Part shown: positions 47,862 through 58,810 of the stretch, in pieces
Numbering within the stretch: the stretch's first letter is position 1
Layout of the letters: every line of letters starts with the position of its first letter
Source: Ophiura sarsii
Taxonomy: Eukaryota > Echinodermata > Ophiuroidea > Amphilepidida > Ophiuridae
Direction of reading: 5' to 3'
Length of the DNA stretch: 64,000 bases
Assembly (NCBI GenBank): GCA_035610835.1
Contig: CM069448.1
Span: forward strand, 26,065,905-26,129,904
Position numbers and translations under genes: made by a program
Notes under the pieces: generated by a model
What the model was told of the DNA's origin: nothing
The model's input: only the letters and a program-made list of their open reading frames with translations
Databases searched by the model: none

Positions 47862-50196
47862 TTTAGATTCCACACCAGTAAATAATTTCAGTCCTTGTAG
47901 AGACGACAATCAAAAGTTTTTTCTTAGCTTTCATCCTGTGGCCCATTGATTATAGAATTAATCAGAAATGGTACTTATTGCTCCCAAATGATTAAAGTTG
48001 TAGTTTAATCCTGATTTTAGGACTACTACCTAATACCACAGTGGAAAAAGACATATTTTCAATGCATTTTGTAGGTTTTTTGGATGTATTTTGATTGTAA
48101 ATGATCTGGCAACATTTCTCAACTTTTTCTGATAAATGAGGGCGCTACACCAATTGTCCAACTTTGGGGTCTTATTGCTCAGAACTTTCGGGGATACCAT
48201 ATATATTTGTTTTGATTAAATGATCAAATATATCATGAAATTTAAGGAAAATGTCAAATTGAAAATTCCAGTCGCTTTATAAGCGAGAAAATGGGCTTTT
48301 TGTAACTACCATTTTACATGTAAACGCATAGGGAAACCATTTGGTGGTGTGGATTCTGAAGATACTGGTCTTTGCTGGAGTGTTATGATATCGCCTGCTT
48401 AATATCGGCTGTTTTGATGATATTTTGAATGAGTCTTCTACCACAAAAGTTCAATTTGCTTGAAATTCACTGCGATCGGGTTCAATTTGACATTTCCACT
48501 ACTAAACAATGGTAAGATAGGGCAAAATATTCGATTTCATAAGAAAATTATACAGGCAAATTACTCGATGAAAAAATAGCTCACCGAATTCGACAGTCTT
48601 GTCATCATCGGCAACAGTGTAAAAAAAGTGAAATCATTGATAAGCTTACTACATCATGCCATTCACCTCCTATGTTACGGTCATATTAGAAGCTCAAATT
48701 ATAATAAATAGCTGCCTTGAAGTATACTCGCCTTGCAAACAAGGTCAATCTGAGAGTTAGTGGAAAGTGAAATTAAGATTAAGGTGGTGTCTTTTTTATG
48801 TTGAAATCAGTCTTAAAAAGATTAGTCTAGATCCCTAGGCTATGACCTATGCCAGAGACCGGAGGTCCAGTCTACCTTGAAGCAGCTATTTAATGACTCA
48901 GGTTAGTTTTGTGCTGAATCAAAGCATACAATATCGGCTAGTTGAATTGATAAAGCTTCAAAATTCAACAGTGTGGGAAGGATACATTGCCTAGCTATTG
49001 GATTTTGAAGCTTACTTTGAATTCTACTAGCCTAAATTAGTGTTATGTGTGCAAATTGGGGACCTATTTTTGCAATTGCTACATCTAATAGATTCATTTG
49101 CCAGTCATAAATTATCCCCCGATCAAATCATCATGCCCCCCCCCCCCCCCCCCCACCATGTATAAAAAAATAAAAAATAAAAAAGTTTTTTTTAAAATTA
49201 AGGGGTCTAGAGGGTTTCAGTATCCATGATCAAAAAGTGTTTAAAAAATACATTGATTAGATCAATTCACATGATCAGGTTTTATGTGATTCAGCATAAT
49301 TTGCATGTAGGGCAGGCCAAATATCCAACCTAATCATATTTCATGGTATTTCACAGTAAACTTAGAACAGAGTGCTCCACTTTGCTGTAAAAATTACAAA
49401 AGCAGGTGAAAAGATGTAAATTAACATTATAACGACTAAAATGGACACTGTTACTTCTTCTTTCCACATTCAGTCCTAAAATATTAATTGGTGTGACCCA
49501 AAAAGCCAAGGTTATATTTTGACATTTTGCTGTCTTCAGTAGATAGTACATGTTTAAGGGGTAGGCCAAGATTGGCTCTGATTTAAAATGGTAAAAAAAT
49601 CATGTGTAGCTCATTGTTTTTGCAAAAGAATAGCTTTTATATCATTATGAGGATTGAAATTGAAAGTAAAAACAATAAAAATTAAAACAATTGTCCCTTT
49701 AGATTCCACACCAGTAAATAATTTCAGTCCTTGTAGAGACGACAATCAAAAGTTTTTTCTTAGCTTTCATCCTGTGGCCCATTGATTATAGAATTAATCA
49801 GAAATGGTACTTATTGCTCCCAAATGATTAAAGTTGTAGTTTAATCCTGATTTTAGGACTACTACCTAATACCACAGTGGAAAAAGACATATTTTCAATG
49901 CATTTTGTAGGTTTTTTGGATGTATTTTGATTGTAAATGATCTGGCAACATTTCTCAACTTTTTCTGATAAATGAGGGCGCTACACCAATTGTCCAACTT
50001 TGGGGTCTTATTGCTCAGAACTTTCGGGGATACCATATATATTTGTTTTGATTAAATGATCAAATATATCATGAAATTTAAGGAAAATGTCAAATTGAAA
50101 ATTCCAGTCGCTTTATAAGCGAGAAAATGGGCTTTTTGTAACTACCATTTTACATGTAAACGCATAGGGAAACCATTTGGTGGTGTGGATTCTGAA
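47862..50196. mobile_element. 2.3 kb insertion with identical 499 bp direct terminal repeats
   Basis: Two copies of a 499 bp sequence (47862-48360 and 49698-50196) look identical and enclose 1337 bp without coding capacity. Sister units show the undisturbed site (GTACCTAAAAGATCC at 36434; GTACCATAAAGATCC at 17176), so the whole block entered as one event. The layout resembles a young non-autonomous LTR element (LARD/TRIM type). However, the repeats do not begin TG or end CA, no purine tract precedes the right repeat, and no target duplication can be seen. Each repeat instead ends in an imperfect 16 bp inverted repeat (TTTAGATTCCACACCA; reversed end TTCAGAATCCACACCA). The class is unresolved. 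Confidence 0.7.
49136..49154 (+). repeat. Poly-C tract, 19 bases
   Basis: Uninterrupted C run inside the interior of the 47862-50196 insertion. Confidence 0.85.
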
Positions 50197-50486
50197 AGAT
50201 CCGTCCAAATGTCTATCTAGCCTGCTTGGTCAAAATATAATCGGAAGTTACTCTATGGGACAAAAAACAAAGTGCAAGACTTTCTTTTGTTGAGCTCTTT
50301 ATATTACAAACAATGATATAATTGCAAGTACATTGTAAGTATACTTCAAATATTCAGCTAACTTATGCAAGTATTTATTTGTCAAGAAATCGTTTAAATG
50401 AAGTCTTAAACCTGTAAACAATTTACGTCACAGACTTTAAAACATGACTGAATTTAAGGAAATGTAAACCAATTAATTTATCCGTA

Positions 50487-50492
50487 TTTATT
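50487..50492 (-). terminator. Poly(A) signal AATAAA, UBAN gene copy 4
   Basis: Minus-strand AATAAA about 75 nt after the stop codon at 50566. Confidence 0.65.
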
Positions 50493-50565
50493 GTTGATAC
50501 AACCTGTGACAATATGTTCACCTTTTCTTTCCAAGAATGCGATGATTTTTTCCCATAGCATGAAG

Positions 50566-53500
50566 TCACTTCAAACAAGTGTTGATATGATCCAGTAAAT
50601 CCGCATGCATATTGATTCCAAAAGGCGCCAAGCATCCGGGACATTCCAGAGTCTCTTCTTCGATATTGGTGCCGTCTGAGTCACCATCAATTTGGTCTTG
50701 TGAAACATCCGGGCCACAACCAACATCCGGGATACCGTCTACTTCTACATCCGTGGGAAGACCTATCAGGTCATTATCAAGGCGTAACGGGTGGCGATAT
50801 GCCTTATGTGATGAAGATGAAACCTGTGAAATATTTTGATGAAATGGAATAAAGGTTAATAAGGTAAAGTGCATGGGGTAGAAAAAGAAACGCGAAGTAT
50901 AATTGCGCGTATGTAATGCATGAAAGGGATGGGAGAGAGGGAGAGAGGGAGGGAATAAATAAGATTTTTCAATTGCAGTTTATTTAAATTTGGGATTATT
51001 CTTGTACGTTATGAATTTTAACACTTAATTACATCAATTGGATTCGACCAAAACACCTCTAAGCAAATTCTTTTCTTTTGGCATACACATCACGTGATTG
51101 CAGTTACGCACAACTGGCATCCTGCAAGTTAAACCATTTATCATGTTTATGGTATTGCCAGTTATGTGACGAAAACTTTCAGCTCATGTTATAAATAAAG
51201 GATCCTCAGAATGTTGGTATCAAAATGAATCTGCGAGTTTTCTCTATCCAAATATGTTTCTGTTATAAAGTATAATACTGCGAATTAATTTACCGGGGAT
51301 GTAAAGGTTAAACAAGTTATCGACCATTTTGGGACGCAGTGTACTTACCTTGCGTTGACGGTCTGCTGGATAACAACATCCTTCATCATAAATGTTCATA
51401 GGTGGTGGTCTAGACGGTGCAGGTCTAAATGGTGGTGGAGTGTGGGCTTGTTCTTGAAGATTCTCGATCTGTTCTTGATACACGTACATCTTTAAGAAAA
51501 TAATAGTTTGGCATATATGATGATCTCCGCTGTATTAACAATACTAATAATAATTAATAGGAATATATTTCTTTTTCGCGACAAGCGTAAGTTCAAAATG
51601 GCGTCCTTCGCGTATTATGGGTTACCCAGCATCTGATGATACAAGGGCCAGGGCAAAGACCTCCATTGCTGAAACAGAGTCTGTTGAATAAGTCTACAGA
51701 GGATAAAGCATGTCTAGTCTAGTGTGTATGTTGTATATTTAACTCGTGGCTTAAACGATCCTCACTGCCATAATAAGGTCGGAATGGCATCCCACGCAAT
51801 ATGGGTCTTTCAATTTAAGAATAATTCACCTCAATATCTTAAGGAGCATTGACCAACATAGGTGATGCAGGAAGGAACAGCTGTCAGTCTTTGGCAATGT
51901 GTCAGTATCAGGGTTGAATGCTATTAGTTGGATGTCAAAAAAGTAAAACAAAATAAATAAATACGGAAAGAATCCTACAATCGTAGTAACTTACCTGCTC
52001 GTTATTCTGCAACACCTGTTGTTCCGCTCGTGCTAAACGTTCTCGTAATTTCTCGTTTTCTGCGTGACTTTTTTCTCTATCCTTTCTCTCCTGTTTGAAG
52101 TCTTCGATGCAGATGTTGATCTGCTCTCGTAACAAGGTCGACTGTTCATCATCTTCTTTCTTCCGTGATGCTCTCCCTATTTCTAAATATAATATTTTCT
52201 CTTTCAACTTCTGAATCTGCTGCATTAGAGCAGCTATCTTATCTTCCTGATTTCCTACTAGATTGTCTCGCAGACCATGGTTACCTTCGTGGGATTTCTT
52301 CTCAGCACTGACAGCACGTTGCTCCTGTAATTGACGTCGTAGACTTGCAACACTTTGTTGTAAATCGGTGTTGGCTCTAGTCAGTTTAAGAACATGTTCC
52401 TCTCTCTGGGTGTCGTAACGCTGCCAATGAGTGTTCATCTTTGTCACCTCTTTAAGTTGTGAAGTCAATGTATCGTTACCTATTTGTAGTATTGCTACTT
52501 GTTCGGTGAGTGTTCGACATTGCTGGTCTCCTGGTTGGGTTCCAGGGGACGGTCGGGAAGATGATACATTCTGCAACAGGACAAAACGATATAATTGGTA
52601 AATGATATACGCAATACTGTTATCTGTCCTGTCAATACTCATACTTGACCTACAATCCTAAGAAAGACAATTACCAGGTAATATCTACGCTCATAACTCT
52701 AAAACGTTCCAACTTTCAAAATATCAAATAACAACATTTTGATTTCTCCTCTTCAATTTGATACATTGTTCACGAAGACCGATTGACAATTAAGAACGCT
52801 ATAACGAAACGAATGAGATATAGTGCAACTTTAATTTTTTGCACTGAGGTTTTGAACACGCATGATAGTGTTACAGGTACGGGTATGGGCTGCATTGATT
52901 TATTGCAGATTCTCAATCCTCATTGCACTATCGTGCGTTGAGTCGATCGCTACCAGTTAAACACCGAGCCTGCGACGTAGAAGAAACAAATACTACAATG
53001 TAAAAACGGACTTTGTTTTGGTTTTGACACATAGCTCTGTTAATATCCAATCGGGTAATATCTCAAATTAAAGAGAAGAAATGTCCTTACAAACGTATAA
53101 CTTAATATGTTTACGTCCGTAGGAGTTACAGTTTTGAAGCGTATATTTATTAAAGCAACTTGTGTGAGAACTGTATAAAAGTGTAATGTGATTCCATAAA
53201 ACCTGAAGCATAGATCCCTGTCGATACAATTCTGTCGATACATGCTATATTTGACAAGAGACCTAGCAATCACCTAGAGAGCGTACGCGTCACTTTGTGG
53301 AAATCCTTCAAATGTCTTTACAGAGATAACCACCGATTTTGTAGTAGAGTAGTTATGTATGTATTGAACGTCATAAATCAAGGAATCAAATTTGTAACCC
53401 GTATGGGGTTTAATTGGTAAGAGCATAAATACTGGAGATAAGAGTAACAAACTCTTTGGCTAATTATTGAACAGGTAAGTAAGAGAATATTTCACCAACG

Positions 53501-53575
53501 CAGTTTTATTTCGCAAATCAATTTTCGCTCCATTCTTACCTCATCATTTCCATGGCAATTTGTGTGGCTCATCAT
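50566..53575 (-). CDS. UBAN/TNIP-like gene, array copy 4 (most diverged)
   Basis: Minus-strand exons: 53575-53540 (36 nt, MMSHTNCHGNDE), 52570-51995 (576 nt), 51489-51349 (141 nt), 50823-50566 (258 nt with stop), phase 0 throughout, 336 residues. Against copies 1-3, exon 2 has five replacements, all outside the UBAN contact core except that DREIS becomes DREKS, closer to the basic residues seen in ABIN and NEMO. Exon 3 reads FRPAPSRPPP in the proline-rich linker. Exon 4 keeps the C2HC finger and has SHKAYRH, GLPTD, GCGPDV and TNIEEE variants. Splice sites and start are intact, so this is the best candidate for the parental gene. It lies at the array end towards which any missing upstream exons would be expected; I found no further coiled-coil exon between 53.6 and 64 kb. 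Function by family: ubiquitin-chain-binding inhibitor or adaptor in NF-kB signalling. Confidence 0.8.
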
Positions 53576-53767
53576 TATATTCTAATCCGAAAAGATTCCA
53601 AGTTTAAGTGGAGTTGTTGTAAGCTACTCGGATCGGAAATGTAACTGTCAAGTGGTAGTGCATGCTACCATATATATTCAACTTCGATCACCATAGTACT
53701 GTGTTTATTCATGCAACTATGGTTATTTCCCGGGTTATTTCCGGGTCACTGCTCTCAATTGACGTCA
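53576..53767 (-). promoter_or_regulatory. Promoter of copy 4: CRE and TATA box, no kappa-B decamer
   Basis: CRE TGACGTCA at 53767-53760 and TATATA at 53677-53671 are conserved in position. Where the other copies have GGGAAACTCC or GGGAATCTCC, this copy reads CAACAACTCC, so the consensus is lost. A TTATTTCC/GGAAATAA stretch is doubled at 53722-53743. Confidence 0.5.
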
Positions 53768-53830
53768 TAAAAGGTAAATCCCAGTAGTTTGTCATGGTGA
53801 CCTGTTGAATAGTAAAGTAACCCAAATCTA

Positions 53831-54129
53831 GATTGAAACAAGTCCTTCCCCGTCTCGGGATTGTTTATAACTGAGTATTGAAGAAAAAACAATTGGATTG
53901 ATTGTTGATGTAGATACACAAAAGGGACATGTATACGTAAAGAAAAAAGTATTGATCAAACGTTTTAACAAGTTGAAATCAAATGAGTCGGTAAAACTTC
54001 GTTACACAAATATAACGGCGGATTCTCGATTGAACTACACAGATACTTGATGGGTTTGCACGACATGTATAGTGGTCTGGAAGGTAATTCTAAAGACATT
54101 CTACTACCGTATTTAATTTCAGATACTAA
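53831..54129. other. No gene seen
   Basis: Unique AT-rich sequence to the right of the array, without coding or repeat landmarks. Confidence 0.35.
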
Positions 54130-54290
54130 GGTACATTCATTCATTCATTCATTTCATTCATCATTTATTACCATAACATTAAAATCACAAACAACATTAA
54201 ATTACATCAAAAATCAGTAAGAAACAATCAGATAATTTACAACAACCATGACAACAGAAAAACGAAACGGTTATGGAGGAGACGGCTAGA
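54130..54290 (-). repeat. 3' end of a non-LTR element, minus strand
   Basis: On the minus strand a long AT-rich untranslated-like tract ends GGTAATAAATGATGAATGAA, followed by (TGAA)n at 54130-54150. AATAAA followed by a TGAA tail is a common LINE 3' end. No coding part is seen upstream on that strand. Confidence 0.5.
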
Positions 54291-54569
54291 AGGCCAAAAA
54301 GGCCTGTAAAGTGCCATCCCCTGAAGCCCTAAAACACAAAACCAATACAGCCAAATTTAAAACCAAAATATGACACCAACAAATTGACAAGACAAAGGAC
54401 AATGCTCAAAAAACAAAACAAAATATCATCAAATAATCATAAAATGAAATTGAAATAGTGCTCTAAAAAAAAAAAAAATTGTAACTAGAAATAAGTTTTT
54501 GCTTGAATTTATTACGACAGTTTGCACTAGAAATTGGCAGCACAATAGTTGATGCGACCTGATTCTGAT

Positions 54570-54655
54570 GATCACACCAGTAGCGAAATTACAGCGATTT
54601 GAGCCCTTTGGAAAAGGCGCTATATAAATACTTATTATTATTATTATTTTAAATG
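54570..54655 (+). repeat. SINE-like 3' tail with (ATT)n
   Basis: GCGATTTGAGCCCTTTGGAA continues as AAAGGCGCTATATAAATACT and ends in (ATT)n at 54635-54653. A conserved GCGCTATATAAAT tail before a trinucleotide repeat is typical of widespread animal SINE/LINE 3' ends. The tRNA-like head is not clear. Confidence 0.6.
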
Positions 54656-55597
54656 TTACGAAGCTTTCGTTCAGAACAAGTTCGATAGACTTAATTTAAG
54701 TCTATAAAACATTCTTTTTGACTGTATGTTGACATGGTTGACCTGTGCTTAGTCAATTATAGTAAGATAATGGAAGATTATGTAGTTATGTTTGTTTATG
54801 ACGTCACAATCGTTAGAAATCGTCATAGTAATATTGTGTCGTCATCTTACTAGAGAATGACGACATATAGAAACATTCTACGTTGAAAGTTGATTTAGGT
54901 TCAATTGATTGAAAATGGTACTATTTTTTTAACATTTCACCCCGAAAACTTAAAAGTAGGGGCATCATTGGACGGGAAAACATTATAAATTATTACACTG
55001 CTCCTTTTAACGTGTTGATAGCTGACGCAGACGACTTTATAGGCGTGGTTTAAAGATTGGTGATGTTTTCGAGCTGAAGCCCTATCGTCTTTTTGTTGAG
55101 AATCGCCATTCGGCTGTGTCTCGCCTCGCTGTTTCAACTCACGTTTATGTGGCAGGTCTGTATTGTGATCTAGGGCAGACGACGGTTGACGTGGACAGGA
55201 ATGTGCGTACATTTGGAATCTCCGTTGAATGTTAAAATGGATTTCGATTATATGACGCTAGAAATTCATCACACTTTGGAACTGAATTATTTCATCCTAA
55301 AACCGCTGTAGTTGCATAACCATCCAATGGTAGTATCATTTTATATTAGTTCAAACCTCGAACGCATAATTCAACCTTGAAACCTTGAATATTCGTGAAC
55401 GAACCCATGTCCGGCATCGTCTGATCTAGTGCATTTAATTTGGAGCTAATTGGGCTCTAGAGTGACTGCTGCTTACAAAGTGAAAAACGTTCAAGAAACA
55501 ATATTAGAAATACTTTTACATCAGTTGAACTCTAAGTTTTCATAGTTCCCACAGTTCTTAGATATCCCCAAAAGAAGATTTCTTGTGCAGTTAGGTA
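54656..55597. other. No supported gene
   Basis: A 91-codon minus-strand frame at 54937-55212 is hydrophilic at its start (KRELKQRGETQPNGDSQQKD) but shows no conserved motif or good splice donor. A GTCGTCAT...ATGACGAC hairpin at 54838-54870 is shared with 13243-13275. Confidence 0.35.
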
Positions 55598-55605
55598 TCA
55601 TCCAT

Positions 55606-56527
55606 CAGTGGCGGATCCAGGAAAATTTTATGGGGGGGGGGGCCCAAAAAATGATTATTTTTTGGCGGTACCATCCAAGCGGTGCGCAGCAGCGCCCTCC
55701 GAGCTATGCTCGGACAGGGGGGTGTCTGAGGGGGGATGTGCACCCCTCAGAAGTAGAAAAAATTTCAATTTCCGAACTCATTTGGTGCGATCTGGTGTAT
55801 ACTTTTGACCAACATTTTTATCAAAAAGCCACCTCTTCATTTCCAATAAATATTTTGTTTTTTTATCAATGCACGAAAGAAGTTGAGCATATTATACTGA
55901 TATATTTTTGATTTAAGTCTAGATGATTTGAAAGGTCGAACAGGGGGGAGTCTGAGGGGGGAAGTGCCCCCCTCAGAAGTAGAAAATTTTTCAATTTCCG
56001 AACTCATTTGGTGCGATCTGGTGTATACTTTTGACCAACATTTTTATCAAAAAGCCACCTCTTCATTTCCAATAAATATTTTGTTTTTTTATCAATGCAC
56101 GAAAGAAGTTGAGCATATTATACTGATATATTTGTGATTTAAGTCTAGATGATTTGAAAGGTCGAACAGGGGGGAGTCTGAGGGGGGAAGTGCCCCCTGA
56201 GAAGTAGAATTTTTTTCAATTTTCGAACTCATTTGGTGCGATCTGGTGTATACTTTTGACCAACATTTTATCAAAAAGCCACCTCTTCATTTCCAATAAA
56301 TATATATTTGTTATCAATGCAAGAAAGAAGTAGAGCATACGACGTATATACTGATTTTTTCTTAATTTAAGTATAGATTGTTTAAAAGCTCGAACAGGGG
56401 GAGTCTGAGGGGTGGTGTGCCCCCCCCTCTTCTTCCTCTCTTTCTTTTTTTTCTTCTTTTTTTGTAGGGGGGGGGGGGGGGGGCCCGGGCCCGTCGGCCC
56501 CCCCCCCCCCCCCTGTATCCGCGCCTG
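55606..56527 (+). mobile_element. 922 bp hAT-type element with internal 226 bp tandem repeats
   Basis: Ends CAGTGGCGGATCCAG and, reversed, CAGGCGCGGATACAG. An exact 8 bp target duplication TCATCCAT lies at 55598-55605 and 56528-56535. The interior is three tandem units with starts at about 55715, 55941 and 56167 (period 226) and a fourth start at 56395. Each begins with ACAGGGGGGAGTCTGAGGGG-like sequence. The right end has G17 (56467-56483) next to a CCCGGGCCCG core and a C run, a large G/C hairpin. The open frames here are repeat translations. Confidence 0.85.
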
Positions 56528-56535
56528 TCATCCAT

Positions 56536-57187
56536 GATCACTGCAATGCCCGCAGAGCTTTTAATTTGGATGAACAGTGCCAAGCATCTTGATAAACATG
56601 TTAAAGTTAACAGGTACTTCCACCTTATACCAGGGTCAATGCTTATACGTGGTACAAACACAGGCACATAATTGATATCTGGTTCAGTTTTGTACAACGG
56701 AAATGGAAAATTAAAATACATGTTTTTAGTGGTTTTTTGTATGTATGGTTCGGTATAAGAGCACGATTTAAATACTGAAAATGGAAAACAATAAATGATA
56801 ACTAAATATATTGCAGTATTATAATAAGATTGTAAGCAATATAAACTCTTGTAGGCTTGCAAATAGTGAATGTGTTGATATTCATTTGGCACACTGGAAT
56901 ACTGCTAATCAGTAAAATTGTCGTCGTTACAAGTCACGCCACAGTGATGCCTCGTATGTTAAATATTTAACATGATGGTCACTTAATGTGTTTTTCTTAT
57001 GTACAACCTTCAGAATAGTCAATCAGGTAGTCGATGGGAAAAAATGATAGCTTCGAGGGACTTGTAATCCCTCTATTTAGTCCTGTATATTGAAGATCTC
57101 TTAATTCTTATGAAAATCAAATATGACTTTTGCAGGCTCTTTAGGGGAGGGGTAAACTTATTGATTGTCCCGATCTGGTTCTGGCTA
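56536..57187. other. No gene seen
   Basis: AT-rich. The 176-codon minus-strand frame at 56362-56892 starts here and runs into the G/C hairpin of the preceding element, giving low-complexity Arg/Gly/Pro. I do not regard it as a gene. Confidence 0.35.
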
Positions 57188-57195
57188 ATCAGAGG

Positions 57196-57616
57196 CCCGG
57201 GGGGGGGGGGGGGGGGGGGGGGCAGTCAAACATAATGGTGTACACATGCGTGACCAAATTTTTTCCAGACACCCCCTAAACAAGTTTTACCCTGCAAGCA
57301 AAATTACCCCCTAAACAAGTTTTTAGCGCGCTTTCCTTGCAAATTTTGACCCCTAAACAAGTTCTTGCCAGAATATGACCCCTAAACAAGTTTTGTCTAT
57401 TTAACGGGGAACAAAATAAGTTACCCTAAACACGTTCGACCTGTATTTTAAGCCGGGATTTTAAGCCACCCTTTTTCTTGAAAATCAGCGTTTTTGATAC
57501 CCTTAACGCGTCACGCGCGTGACGCGTCCAACACTGAAAAAACACCCCTTTTTACGCGTTTTTTTGGTCACGCATGTGTACAACATTATGTTTGACTGCC
57601 CCCCCCCCCCCCCCGG
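57196..57616. mobile_element. 421 bp MITE with G-run ends and repeated CCCCTAAACAAGTTTT
   Basis: An 8 bp target duplication ATCAGAGG flanks it exactly (57188-57195 and 57617-57624). The ends are CCC or CC, then a G run of 24 (left) or C run of 16 (right), then 40 bp inverted repeats starting GGCAGTCAAACATAATG(G/T)T and GTACACATGCGTGACC. The interior holds four copies of a CCCCTAAACAAGTTTT motif (57274-57396) and a perfect 22 bp palindrome of MluI/BssHII-like GCGC steps at 57506-57527. Non-coding. Confidence 0.85.
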
Positions 57617-57624
57617 ATCAGAGG

Positions 57625-58810
57625 GCATATTCTTTCCAAAGAAATCAGTCACCTTTATTGTTTATAGTCTGTTAAAGAGATATCTGATCTTTAGAACGGT
57701 TATAATTGATCGATAGGTACATTTAGTCCATAAGAATTGGCCAAATAAATAGCACTTTAGGCGACATTTGGCTGTTTTTCATCCGTTTCCGTCGCACTAA
57801 ATGGCTGTTTGGTTTTCACTGCATCACCAGAAAAGTTCAACCAGTACTCAGACCAATTTACTATGGATTTGTAACTGAGATTCGAAGCTACAATTGTGGA
57901 ATATTTCATACGACTGGCTTATATAATAGCAAAGTTATGAGGTAGGAGGTATAACTTATTGAATGACCCTCGTACATACTAATATTATGAAATAATCTGA
58001 CAAAGGCCTCCAGTCCAGGCTAGTTTGTACCATGGTTATATCAGCCATCTTGTGGGTTTCACATTTTCAGGACATGAATCCCTGAACATATTTAACTAAC
58101 AGAGAATCAATGATCGAGAATGATTTATGTGGTACAAACCCCAAACACCATTGTTCGGGTCACTCTTAGCAACGCTGATAGCCTTTATCAAGTTTATGGG
58201 TATAAGTTGCTGAATACTCAGATATACTTCGTTACCATGACATGCTCTTAGCTGCATTTAAGTACATGTATTTTATGTATATTCAAGAAAATGTACATAC
58301 TCGATAGAGAAATAGGGCTGTGGTTTTCCCATTGATCATATAAAACCTTAAACTGCTTCCGGTTAAAAGTGTGGCCAAAACTAATAGCAGTTTCCATTTA
58401 CTTTAATGATCACACTTCAAAAGATTTGGATTACAAAATGACCTTTCATTCATAAACATGACAACTCAAGGAAAAGTGTTTGGGAAGTTGATTTCAACAT
58501 TGCTTCCTTCCGACCCACTGTGCTTCCGACCGTCATTACTTCCGATTGCTATTAAGACCATAGTTATTAAAGTAAGATATTACGAATTAGTTTAGTTCAA
58601 AGACTTGTATTGTATAATTATCATAGATTTATTTCTTAACCACGTAGACTATAATATACACACTGAACTAGCAGATTGCGTTTTCATTACTTGAGAAAAA
58701 TATTTTCAAAACAAATGGCATTACAGCGTATTATTATGGGATGTATTTTGATCCTTGACCTTGTCGTTTGCGTTGCTATAATAGGCTTCCAATCGAGTGT
58801 GAATATCGCC
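57625..58810. other. No gene seen
   Basis: AT-rich sequence without coding motifs or recognisable repeat ends up to the truncated 5' edge of the retrotransposon at about 58811. Confidence 0.4.

Larger units (their letters stand above)
37301..50420. repeat. Tandem array unit 3 (about 13.1 kb, 9 kb without insertions)
   Basis: UBAN gene copy 3 and the same spacers as unit 2. Three younger insertions are absent from the sister units: mariner-type elements at 37638-38668 and 42123-42810, and the 2.3 kb element with direct terminal repeats at 47862-50196. A private 17 bp duplication (GATGTGACATGCTCTCAT) lies at 41097-41131. It ends with the residue of the foldback complex before copy 4. Confidence 0.85.
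50421..53830. repeat. Tandem array unit 4 (truncated, most diverged)
   Basis: Contains UBAN gene copy 4 and its promoter. The similarity to the other units ends shortly after GTCATGGTGACCTG near 53790-53805, so the long spacer, MITE and minisatellite are missing. Substitutions against units 1-3 are clearly more frequent than among those three, which makes this the oldest branch of the array. Confidence 0.8.

Noticed and set aside
47862..50196. Classical LTR retrotransposon
   Set aside because: Identical direct repeats are present, but there is no TG...CA, no gag-pol, no clear primer site or purine tract, and no visible target duplication. Reported as unresolved instead.
54937..55212. Upstream exon of the UBAN gene array
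   Set aside because: A charged segment in the right strand and direction, but without heptad pattern, splice donor or a counterpart in units 1-3.
56362..56892. 176-codon minus-strand open frame with an Arg/Gly/Pro-rich end
   Set aside because: Its C-terminal half translates the G/C hairpin of the hAT-type element, and the N-terminal half has no motif.
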